Source of the DNA: Oikopleura dioica
Lineage: Eukaryota; Chordata; Appendicularia; Copelata; Oikopleuridae
Direction of reading: 5' to 3'
DNA: 64,000 nucleotides
NCBI GenBank assembly: GCA_907165135.1
Contig: OU015569.1
Coordinates: 10,788,501 to 10,852,500 of the forward strand
Part shown: positions 36,852-47,832 of the stretch, in pieces
Numbering within the stretch: position 1 is the stretch's first letter
How the letters are laid out: each line of letters begins with the position of its first letter
The notes under the pieces: model-generated
Database searches by the model: none
The model's input: the letters and a program-made list of their open reading frames with translations, nothing else
Told to the model about the DNA's origin: nothing
Program-made: the position numbers and the translations under genes

Positions 36852-39800
36852 TCAGGCCTCCGTCTTGAGGAGCTCTGGCTCGGCTTTGCTTGCGCCGGGC
36901 ATCGTCGTCTCAGGGTCGCAGGATTTCGGCGGAGATGTCTCTCCTGTTTCTTTTGGCGCTGTTTCGTCTAGAGCCGTCGGTTCAACGGCTTCTGCAACGG
37001 TGAGCAGCTTGTTGGAGGATGAACTTTCGGATTGGCACTAAAAACAGAAAATAAGACCCTTTTCTTTATCTCCGAAACTCACCAAAGACGAAGGGGTTTC
37101 AACAGAGTTTCCAAGCTCTGGCTCTTCTCGATTGAGCAAGCCTTCGGACATTTTCAACGTTTCCAGTTCGAGTCGCTCTTCAGGAGTTGGTTCTATTCCC
37201 TCCTCTTCTGCTTTCTTTCGCTTAGCTTCGAGGAAGGCGATTAATCTAACAAAGATAGGAGTAAGTGAAAGTGGCAATTTTGGAACAAAAGAAGCAGCGA
37301 AAAAGTCACTAGCCCGCGGCCGGGACTTGGTTGTTATTCTCTTTACCTCAACCGAGAACGCCGTCTAGCGGAGGGCGACGGCTTCTTCTTTTTCACTTTT
37401 CCGGCGTTGGATCCTGATTGGTCACACAAGATGGCGCTCGCTGCATTCCCGAAATTGCCTCGCGACTGCGTGTTTCGACCAACCGGTTTCGCCTTACGAA
37501 AAAATGCAAATAAAAAGTGCAAATCAACAATTTATTTTCGGAGTATAAAAACGCACACATCCCGCCCCCTTATCTTAGATCGTAATTTGAGTTATGAACT
37601 TGGGATAGAGAGTTTCTCCTATCCGCTTAAATACGGTATTCAATTCCACATTCATCAAAAAGCTCGACTTTCAAGCTCCAGATATTTCAAAATTTGGAGT
37701 TTTTCCAGATTTTTTCTTTTCCAAATTCGCGAATGGAAATTCGGGAAGGAAGGTTTTTTAATCCTCAGATTTAGTGGAACTTGATCCGCGTGCGGATCGC
37801 ATTGATTAATCCAACGAGGCAGAATTAGGTTATCACTTATTTTTTCACCCAATCAGCGCAAGTAAGATTTTATGCGTGTTTTTATACTTACGGGGGCCGA
37901 GGCAGCTCGCGCCGCTTGCACTGGAAAGGGCTGGATCAATACTGGACCGAGATGGGACATTCCAATCTGGCCGAATTGGGAAGGAGCCATTTGGATGTAG
38001 CCCATTCCGGGAGCAGCCATCATCATCTGACTTGGCATCATCTGAAGTTCAGGTTCAATTTTCCTGCGTGTTTAAACGCGAAGGAACTGTATTCTGCGAT
38101 ATTCACGTCAATACAGGATTCCTTCAGATTTGAATTTACAAAAGAAAAAGACTCGAAAGCGCTCGGGGAATTCAAACAATGAATTTTGAGAATTTTCAAC
38201 ATACCTGTTGCATAGCGATTCCTTGCTGAAGCATCGCTTGCTGGGCCATCATTTGTTGACCATTCGTGACCTGAAGTCTGGATAAGAAAGGAGGGTCATC
38301 TCTCCCTTTTCTCTCTTCAAGAGGAATTTCATGATCTCGAAAAGTCTCACGAGCTTCTTTTTTTAATAGCACTTTCGTTTTTAGTAAATAGCTGATGAAT
38401 AGTTTCCTTCGCTGTTTAGAAAACAAGGAAAATATCACACCCTGTGCCCAATTCATAAATGCGAGCAAAAATTGAAATAATCCTTGTTTGTTTCTTGCTC
38501 AACGCTCTTTCTCACCGAGAAACGAAATCATTTCAATTTTGAAACTCAAGTAGGAATTGAGAAAAAAAAGAGGAAGGATGTTATTGTCTAGTGCTAGCGT
38601 TATGAACGATGTCGTTCGCCGTTTGCTTGGAGATTAAACTGTTTATGTTAGAAACGATGTAGCGAATATAAATACTCTAGTACCGGTTTACCACGTAATC
38701 TTCTTGCAAGAAGGCCTTACTTGTCTCGTTTTGTTAAGACATCATGTTAGACTATTCTTACGAAAATGTTCTTCTTGAAAGAGCCAAGGTTTCGAGTGAT
38801 TTTTCGATCAAAATCTTTAGTAAATTGGCTCCAGGGTTGATATTAAGCCCTTTTTTTATCGCCATTGACGCCCTTAAGACGCGATCAAATCTTAAGAACC
38901 TAGACCGTAATTACGAAAACCCTCGTCATCTTCTCTCTTCCATTTCACTAGATGAAAAAAAATACTCTTGAAAAAACGAATTTTTTAGCTCGTGAGTTTT
39001 CTTCGTTAAATCTCTTGAGTGAATTTTCTCTTACGTTGATCATGTTATCTCCTAGCGGCTGAAGATTCTGCTGTTGAAGTGTGTACATTTGCTGGTAAGG
39101 AATATAGGAATTCGCCTGTTGGCCCTGTTGCTGTTGTTGTGCTGCTGCTTGGTGTGCTGCTGCCGTTTGAAGTTGTTGTTGCGGAGTAGTGGTTGCGAAA
39201 AAGTGCTGGCCGGGGTTGTTCGCCGCGGTGGTGGCGCCCGTCGCTGCTCCAAGGGCCACCGTAGCACCCCCTTGCGCGATGCCTCGCTCTTTACTCGTCT
39301 CTAGAAGCGTCACAGGCACGACGTTCGAGCTCTTCTGCCCAGTCACAATGTCCACATAGTTCGAAAGGCCGAAACCCGACGATTTTCCGGTCGCCTAAAA
39401 AAACAATTCAGTCAAAATAAAAATCGATTATTCACAAAATCAAGACTCGAAAGACTCGAAAGAAAATTCCCTTTTCGACAGCATGATCACTCTTGATTTT
39501 TCAACCAAGATAAAAAATATATCATTTTCACCTTCAAAATCAAAATTCAAAAGTTCAAAAAAAGAATAACTCCATTTCCCTCTGAATCATTTTAATCAGA
39601 CTCTATCATCCTCTATTCTCGTCATTGATTTCAAAAACGATCATTTGATTTTGCCAAAATGCTTTTAAAATTGACTTGCCTCTGGTTGATTCTCTGTTGT
39701 TTCAATTGTCTCTGTTTTGAAAGAAAATGAAATTGAAATATCGAAAAAGAAAATGGACCGAGTGCGCAAATATATAGAATTCGTTTCGAATTCGTTCGCT

Positions 39801-42800
39801 TTTCGAATGTAGAAAATATGAAAGAACAAAAAGGCTGCGCGTGTGCCCGAACAATGTGCTGGCGGCACAGTTTCACTTTTTTTTAATTTAGACGCACTTT
39901 CAAGAGTTGGGCAAAGAGCAGACGACCCTATTCCTCCATTATTCGTGGGAAATAACGATACAATATTCATTAATCTGGGATGAGCGCGCATACATGATGG
40001 AAATAACTTGACCTCCGTCTTCTTATCACTTTTGCCACTCGCGCTTATCGCCGGATTTTAGTGCACGTTCTAACAAATTGATTATGATTTTAAAATCTCA
40101 AACTCATAACGGTTTAATACGAAAGAGTTTCTCTCTTTCGAATATTTGGATATTGAAAATGAAGCCATTGGCGAAATCCAAATAGTATCGTGATAAATTG
40201 AAAAATTTCTCGCTATAAAACCACTTGAAAGGGCGATATTTTCTATCGATACCGAAAGAAAACACAGGCTTTTTCAGAAAAAATATTTTTAGAAATTTAC
40301 AGAAATGTCTTTTGTTATTTAAGTAATTATTGTATAAAAATACCGTTCTGGGTAATATCGTCAAGCACCGGGGGAGCGTACGGCCTCGCGGAACCCCTTA
40401 TCACTTCCTACTTAAACGATAAGAACATATAAGTTGCCTGAGTTCTTTTTACATTCATTGTTGTCTGTAATACCTTGCGATTGTACGAGCGAGCTGGAAG
40501 AGTTGGAATGAAGGAAATTCTCTTCTCTTGATTACGGATCTTACGGATTCGATGGAGCTGATACTAATTTGATAGAGAATGTATGTTTTAGTGTGTCGGC
40601 AGTGTTCTGCGCTGCTCAAGAAATCACCCTGCGGCAGTTTGGTGGTGCTGCTGCACAACTGCCGAGTTCCAAGCACGTGTGTAGGTGCTACGATCTGGGA
40701 AAAAAGGAAGTACCCCCGAGGGAAGTACTCTATCCTTCCTGTACCTTTTCTCACTTTTCAGACACTGGGTATCGCGATTTTTTCTGTCTTTTTTCACCAA
40801 ACCTATTTTTTTCTTCATTATAATTGCTGTAAAATAAGGGTTTAAGTATGCTTAGTTGGAGAGAAAAAAGACTGGAAAAAAACTAGTCAATTGAGGTCTA
40901 CCCCCTTAAATTTTTTCCAAGCCTGAAATCAAGGAAGACATTTTTCTTCTCAAAAAATTGAACTAGAAATAGTAGATCGAATTTGAGACCTACGTATACC
41001 TTTTTCTTTTTTCTGGTTTGCCGAGACCAGTACTTTCTTTTTCCCTCAAGTGGTAATCTCTAATTACAGCCGTCTCAAAAAAGCTAATTAAGTTTTTGGA
41101 AGTGAGGGTCAACAGGCACAAGCCGCCCTGTGAGTTTGGTGATGAGTCGATCAATCTTCATTTTATATGTAAATTATTAAATAAAATAATTAATTTAGCT
41201 TTGATTAAATCGCCCCGGCGTGTTTAGGGCTCGATCATCTCTGTGAATAATTCAACAGAAATGTCTAAGGTCCCAGGGATTTGGTTCGACTTTTGAATCA
41301 ATCAAAAGAGCCCTACAGCTTTATTTCCCCCTCATCCCTCTTTTTTTTTCCTGTACCACTTTTCAATAAAGCCCTTCGAATTAAAAACCACTCACTTGCT
41401 TGAAAGTCGCTTTCTTTCAGAATTCATTCCTCTAATTTTCAATTTTCAATTAATTTTTTTTTTTCTAATAATTGTTTCTTGTTTTCGAAAAAAAAGCGCT
41501 TAGACTTTTCGATTATTTTGTTCGCAATTGAATTGTCCGAGTTTAGCAGAGTAAATTGAAAATAAAAGTGGCTACGCAGTGCGCCATTCGTGACACGAGG
41601 CTAAATAATTTATGATCATTATGATATAGTCTGCAATTCCTGGCGCCTCATTTAAGAGGGCCCTCTGTGGAAATTCGCCGATTAAGAATTTATTAATCAA
41701 CCGCACAGACCTATTTCGGATGCATGCAACAGGGACCCTACTGCCATTTTTTCTAAAAACACTCGAGTCACTCACTTTGTGGTGCCATTTACAGTGATAA
41801 TTTTTTAACTCATTTCGACCTCATTTTAAAACAAAGCAGAAGTTCTTTGTTCAGTCGTAAGAAAATAGATTAAAACTACTTTGAAAGGTTTGCCAGCCCC
41901 TTAAACTGTCCTCAGATCCTATCAGTTGATAGGACTGTAAAGTAGGAAGCTACAGTATGAGTAAAAAGAAAAGCTTGAAGCACTCACCTTGAGCTATTTT
42001 AATTACTCGGGAGAGCAGTTATAGTTGGCGGCGCGTTCACCATCAAAACTCTGAGTTAAGGGGAGTAGGGACGATTAGTTATCTTAATGATCTCTTTGTG
42101 ATGAAAGACAAACTTCACCTTCGCTGACAATTTAACAAGGATCTGTCTCAAGTTGATTGAGCGGATCGACTAGCACATCAACGGCTGTCCCTAACCCGTC
42201 CCTTCCCTTTTCACGCGCTCATTGGGCAGGTCCTTAACCCAAATTTTTGTATTTCAATGAATGAATTAGCAACTTTTTCCAGTGGCAGAAAAAAGGGACG
42301 ACAACTAAAGCTAACAAAAAAGCTGATATTTTGGTTCCATGATAAAAAAATATAGAGACCTTTGGAACCTTAAGCGATCTCTTATTTTTCGAGTGATACC
42401 CTTAAATATTTCAGAAATTCTTTCTGAAGAAAATGGCTTGTTTGCTGCGCGAACATTTCAAAAACGAAAAGCATATTTGATAGAAATTTTGATACTTTTT
42501 TTAGCTCAACTTGCCTTGTACTTTTAGTAGAAAAAATGAGTCAAGATTAGCTTCTTTTGCGGCGTGTGTGCCTGTTTTTCTCGATCGTAATCAAATGACA
42601 CTGTCCGCGACTTGATGAGATTGCCCCTTTCGACAGGTAGAATTAATCAGGTACTAATTAACACACCACGCACAATTTACTCTTACTGCATTCTTCTGTC
42701 CATTCTTTCCCCTTTCCTCAATATTGCTTTCCCAATAAAAATAAAACAATTTTCAACACTGATTAAAATTTTTTTAATCTGATGAATTTTAAACTTTGTT

Positions 42801-44455
42801 GTTTCAAAAACCATTAAAGTCGCATTAATAAAAATAAAAATCCACTTGTCTCGTAAAATAATCAATTAGCGACTTTTAGATTTGGAAAGAATCAATGGCT
42901 GAAAGAAACATGGTGGAATATCGAAGAGGGAATCCTTCACCAAAGCGAGGGACAATAATCAACATTTGCTGATTGCCTATAAATCACTGTCTACTAGAAG
43001 GCCGCTTCCACTAAAAGATAAATGATTGATTCACGCACAGTACAGATTCTTTCAGCTTTTCAAAAACGAAGCTGGACAATTTTCAATTGATTATATGAAA
43101 CTGGACAATTTGGGTAGATCTGACAATGCGCGAATGTGACCTTTTTATTTTAACTGCGCCCGCTACTAGTTTATTACTAGACAATTTTATTATTAGTCAA
43201 TTTTGACTTCAATTTAATTCGGATCAAAGATGATAACCCTTTCAATCAAGGGCCAGATAAACTTTTCTAGGGTTAGGGTTAGGGCTAGGGTTAGGGCAGC
43301 CATTTTTCATAACGTATATCATATACGGTATATGAGAGAATTTGCGACGCTATTTTCTGTTTTTTTATAAATTTCTTTTGGCTGTTATTTTTCGTCATTT
43401 CTTTTGGTTTTCGAATCAAAAGAAACATCAAGCTCAAAATATTTGATTTTCAGGGGTTGATGTTATATCTACCATTCTTTCTGTAAGTTTTCTAAAAGAA
43501 GTAAGGAAGAAGTAAATGAGTCGGTTATTTAATTTTTCTGGCTCAAAAATGCGGCCTGGCCGATTTGATTCGGAACACAATCAAAAAATGACTAATAAAA
43601 TAAAATAAAAAGCGTAAAAATGATTTAATTACCGATGTTTCTTCCATCATGATTCGACAAAACTGCTCGTGATAGTAATTGAAAGTGAATTCTGCAGAAA
43701 GGGGAGTTTTCCTATTTTCTCTGTTTCGTCTTTTTTTTCCGTTTTTTAAAGACAGCCAGGAGGAATGTTCATTTGATCATAAAATTTACGGCGCAAAAGG
43801 CAAATAGCTCTGGAAGTTGCGAAAATCGCCGAAACATCGCAAGTGCAGCTCATTTACGACACGACAGCGCAAAAAGTAATTCCGCCCAGAGTTATTACGC
43901 CTCTTGCCTCTTTTCCCGTTTATTGGATAATTGAGATTACTGACTTTTACTTTACTCTTCGTAAATCATCAGAATCGTCGCGGGGAGTTGAAGAAATTGT
44001 GCTCAGAAGACTTTCGACTCAAAAAAAAATCACCCCTTTTTGACTCGAAGATCTTTTTTTGCAAAATATTTATTGAAGGCACTGTTGAAATGCAGTATAT
44101 TATATACTGTATTATATACAGTGCCATCAATAAATATTTTGCAAAAAAAGATCTTCGAGTCAAAAAGGGGTGATTTTTTTTCAGTTGAAAGTCTTCTGAG
44201 CACAATTTCTTCAACTCTGTATATACAGTATATACACTGTATTGTTTATAACACTAACCCTAACCTTGATTCTTTCCTAAAAAGAGTTGCGAATTATATG
44301 ATTTTTGGTTGAGCTTTTTCTTAGAAAATTGGTCTTTCTTCATATATCTTACTGTAACTGTGATAGTCTTTCCCAGGCATGTAAAAAGACAAAGAAGTTT
44401 ATCGCTACGAGTAAATTTGTAAAAATATAAATCAAAATTTTACCTGCTGAATCAT
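36852..44455 (-). CDS. Gln-rich nuclear protein, unidentified
   Basis: Firm exons on the minus strand: about 39020-39395 (SNYVDIVTGQKSS, then Ala/Gln-rich LQTAAAHQAAAQQQQ), about 38215-38279 (GQQMMAQQAMLQQGIAMQQ), about 37900-38044 (Met-rich MMMAAPGMGYIQM), about 37350-37420 (KKKKPSPSARRRSR, a nuclear-localisation-like patch), about 37082-37246 (LIAFLEAKRKKAEEEGIEP, a charged helix) and 36852-37038 (acidic end). All are joined by GT-AG introns. The composition suggests a transcriptional co-regulator, but I recognise no family. A 12-base first exon MIQQ at 44444-44455 joins in phase and with a proper donor, but it implies a 5-kb intron and is tentative; without it the gene starts upstream of 39395 at an unknown point. 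Confidence 0.55.
43269..43297 (+). repeat. Interstitial telomere-like repeats
   Basis: About four to five units of TTAGGG (one reads CTAGGG) in tandem. Smaller relics occur at 44251-44262 and 47703-47717 (CCCTAACCCTAAC orientation). Confidence 0.75.
43985..44217. repeat. Long near-perfect palindrome
   Basis: Arms of about 100 bp, starting GAGTTGAAGAAATTGTGCTC at the left and ending GAGCACAATTTCTTCAACTC at the right, surround a loop of about 25 bp rich in TATATAC. Mismatches between the arms are few, so it is young or under gene conversion. It may be a foldback transposon without a visible target duplication. Confidence 0.75.
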
Positions 44456-44909
44456 TTGTTTTCCTCCCTTCTCTCTGCTGGGAAATGGACGGGAAAAGGC
44501 CTTTGGCAGCTCCAGTTGCCGATTCTAGTGCCGACCTTTTGCGCAATTTTCTCCGCTCCGGGTTAATTTTAAGCGCGGAAAAGGTGAAAAATTAAGAATT
44601 TGAAAATTCAGGAAATATTTATTTTTACTCCCTTTTTTGAAATGCTTCTGGCGGATCGTTCGAATGCGATGGTTTGACATGGCAATTAGCTTTTCCAATC
44701 ATGCAGATTAATTACACACGCCAACATTTTTATATGGAGAGTGATATATTACACTTGTCAAGCGCGTGCCCAAAATGCCAGATGGAAACTGCACCGCTCA
44801 AAAATAATCGACCTTTTGTTCATTTCACTTCAACACGCCACAAACCTGTCGGCTACTTCGCACTGTACATCGGCAACTCCTGTACTGTCTCGGAACAGAT
44901 AGTCTCCGA

Positions 44910-45150
44910 CCAGGCTCGGCAGCCTGTGTAGAAAACCTGAGTCAGGGTCTGAAATAGCTGAAATGAAAAGCCGCGCAGCGGCTTTTTAAAAACGAAGCCG
45001 CAAAGCGGCTTCGCCAGAGTTTTTCTAGATTGAAATTGTTATATTAGTGAAGCCGCTTTGCGGCTTCGTTTTAAAAAACCGCTGCGCGGCTTTTCATTTC
45101 AGCTATTTCAGACCCTGACACAGGTTTTCTACACAGGCTGTCGAGCTCAG
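44910..45150. mobile_element. Foldback element (GTAGAAAACCTGAG family), copy 2
   Basis: Arms containing GGCAGCCTGTGTAGAAAACC, GAAGCCGCAAAGCGGCTTC and their inverted copies form a hairpin of about 100-bp arms. Flanking 8-mers GTCTCCGA (before) and GTCTCCGC (after) match at 7 of 8 positions. It shares the TGTAGAAAACCTGAGT end motif with copy 1 at 34469-34685. Confidence 0.72.
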
Positions 45151-45638
45151 GTCTCCGCTAAAGGGAAACAACAGTTTTGCAGGAGCAAAAGTATTTCCGG
45201 AGGCCGACTTGTTCAATTTGCTGTTTTTGAGCTATTTTTTTGAAGTAGCTTCCTACGACACATGTTTTCCGGAAATCATAATAAGCATAAAGTGCGTAAT
45301 TTTATTTTCTTTCGCCGGGCAGATAATAATCGTCAGGGGCAGACACACAAAATGCAGTTTTATCGCTTCGGAAACAATGAACGGTTTTAGTGTAGGTAAC
45401 TTCTGTCTTCCGAAAATTGTAGTAAAAATCATTGATTTGCCAGACGCAGGTAGTCTTCGTCGCCAAGAATTTCGTCTTCCGAGGAACTGTTGTGTCCATT
45501 TTCAGTTCTTAAAATACTCTAAGAAAAAAAAATGAAGAAAATTAAAAAAAATTCGAAAAAAATTAAAAAAAATTTGAAGAAAATTAAAAAAAAAATATTT
45601 AAAAAAGTATTATTCGAAAAAAATTTAGTGGAAACAGC

Positions 45639-47220
45639 CTAATTCTCGGTGAACAAAGCAAACCTGTTGCTCTGATCCATAAGATTTTGAGATGATCCAC
45701 TTCCAAGATCATAAATTCGTTGCTCTCTGAAACTTCTGAAAAGAATTTCGCTCAGACTCGCCGCCAGTTGATGATGATTTCCCGGTATCTCCCAGTTATT
45801 GCTCTCTGCTTTTCTAAAAAAATAACTTTGTCTTTCAAATAGAAAAAAGTGCTTACTTGAGTTGGCGGAGAATTTCTTGAAACTCGGGCGTATTCTTTGT
45901 TGATCTCGTTAGCCCTTGTGGATCCGTCAAATTGCACGACTTGAATGGGTCTGAAAAAAAAAGTAAAAAAAGCTTCTTTTTCCGGAGTTTTTTACCGGAA
46001 ACTTGGCGGGATAAAAGCAGTTTGTGTCCTTCTTTCTGTCCTTGTGAAGAAAGAGATGAGCTTGCTTGTTGCATTGTTGATGATTCTGCGATTGAAACAG
46101 CCGTACCGCCATTTGGAGCTAGATCGAGATTCGGAGACTGAAACTGCTCGGAAGAGTGATTCGACGAACAGGGTGACGGAGCTGTTTTGAAAAGAGGTTT
46201 CTTGAAAGTCGCCAAGGAAAAATAACGTTGCTTACCTGGTGCATCGGAAGAGTGGGTAGACATAGGAGAGTTTTGGAAAGAATACACCGAGGGCAAACGA
46301 CTGCTTGAACAGGAAGATGGAACTGTACTTGGATTGGGGAGCTGGGAGGGATAATCGAAGAGAGAGTTGCTGCTCGTTTGATTCGGATTGAAAAGCGCGG
46401 AGAAATCGACCTGTGCCGGCATCTGCCCGTTGTCGATAGGCTAGTAGAACGGAGATAAGCTAAGATCATCAGCGCGCTTTTGTTTACCTTCAGGATTTGC
46501 TCATAGACCTCCTTGTATGCACCGGCAATCTCGGCCTTTGTTGGGCCAACCGGTCGTTTCGCCTCGGGCGCGTCCTCCAGAGCAGCCTGAGGCGCGGGCC
46601 GTTTTCGCTGGCGGCCGAACTCTGACTGAGCCGGATTCGGATCGATCGTCCAGTACCCACCCTTAGAATCATCATCATTAATGGGTACTATGGGTTATCC
46701 AAAGACGGGCCTTTCTTTTTGTGCCCAACTTTTGGACTCGATCGAGCGTAATTCTTGAAATATAATTTACCTTTCCAGGATGTCCTTTTGGCCGTTGAAC
46801 CTTTTGAAAACAAGCTGATAGACTCAAGTTGTGTCGGATCGAGTTTTTCCAGCCGTGAGTGGCGCTTCTGTAGTAGGGAAAGTTCTCTAGCACGTATTCG
46901 TAAATTTGATTGAGCGTCATTTGCCGCGTCGAAGTGGATTCTATCGCCATTCGGATGAGATCAGCATACGAATGCGAAGGTTTTTTATTTCCATTTGCAT
47001 CCACTTCAAAAAGTTGTTTGAAAATTGAAAATTGAAAATTTAATACCTTTGTCTTCTTTTTCATGTTTCCTGCTCATCACACTTGCATTGATGTCTAGTA
47101 GCCAGCGCAGCGTGGTGAGACTCTTGCCCAAATTGGTCGACGAGCTGCTCTCGCCCTAGAAAGCAAAAGTTAGGGGACATTTCACGCCGACTCGTCACCT
47201 TGACAGACATCTCTCACAAT
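45639..47220 (-). CDS. FOXJ: Forkhead transcription factor, FoxJ2/3-like
   Basis: Exons from ATG 47220 (MSVK), about 47087-47160, about 46768-47006, about 46495-46661, about 45953-46442, about 45857-45952 and 45639 to about 45816. The forkhead domain reads KKPSHSYADLIRMAIESTST, RQMTLNQIYEYVLENFPYYR, HGWKNSIRHNLSLSACFQKV and PKGHPGKGGYWTIDP. The DNA-recognition helix WKNSIRHNLSL and the GKGxYWTID end match FoxJ2/J3, as does the N-terminal SLTTLRWLLD (SLTSIDWLPQL in FoxJ2/3). The Ser/Pro/Gln-rich C-terminal region is probably an activation domain. Borders within the C-terminal exons are partly open in frame and so uncertain. Introns are GT-AG. Confidence 0.87.
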
Positions 47221-47832
47221 TTACCCTTTTGCACTTTTGGAAGTCTCTGTGAATTCATATGTTCGGTTGCCAGGTTACCAAAATAAATAAAGACACCAGA
47301 ATCGCGCTCAGCGGCGTTGAGCAAAGGTCACCGCATGGTAATGCTCCCCTGCTACTGTTTAGCATTCTGATCATTTATCGAAAATAAAAAGTGAAATCAA
47401 CAAGGATCCTGCATGAAAATAACAAAAGACAATTTTTGATTTTTGATTGTTTGCTATTGATTTATAAATTAACGCAGTTTGAAAGTAAATACAAAGTTTT
47501 AGGAAAGTAGATTTTTCTATTTTTAAGATTTCATAATGAATTTCTGAAGATGGCAGCAATTTCTCTAGGTACTCAGTTGCTCGACGAAGAGGAGGAGGAG
47601 GAGGAAGATGGCGAGTCATAATCGGTATAATCACTGAATTTATATATTTAGTCCCAATTTATTAAAGTAAATCAACGGTAGTAGGGGGAAATGATTCCGG
47701 CTGCCCCTAACCCTAACCCCCCCCCCACCTAAGGCCTTAGCCAGGGGGCTTCGCCCCCGGACCACTCCTAAGAGTTCCCAGTCCCTAATCCTAATCACTA
47801 GCCTAGATTCCAGAGATATTAGATGGCTCGAA
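47221..47832. other. Intergenic with GGGGGCTTCGCCCCC hairpin repeat
   Basis: No gene supported. Holds CCCTAACCCTAAC (47703-47717), a C-run and AGGGGGCTTCGCCCCC (about 47742-47757), a hairpin also found near 54275. Confidence 0.4.

Larger units (their letters stand above)
39396..44443. other. Long non-coding tract (probable intron or regulatory region)
   Basis: About 5 kb without a convincing coding exon, very long for this genome. It includes one isolated TCTACCCCCTTAA end (40898-40910) like the piggyBac-type MITEs, telomere-like repeats at 43269-43297 and a long palindrome at 43985-44217. Unusually long introns or spacers in compact genomes often flank developmental regulators; FoxJ lies just beyond. 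Confidence 0.4.

Noticed and set aside
38744-38971. Plus-strand frame starting MLDYSYENVLLERAK
   Set aside because: Lies in an intron of the Gln-rich gene on the other strand, with no motif and no splice partner.
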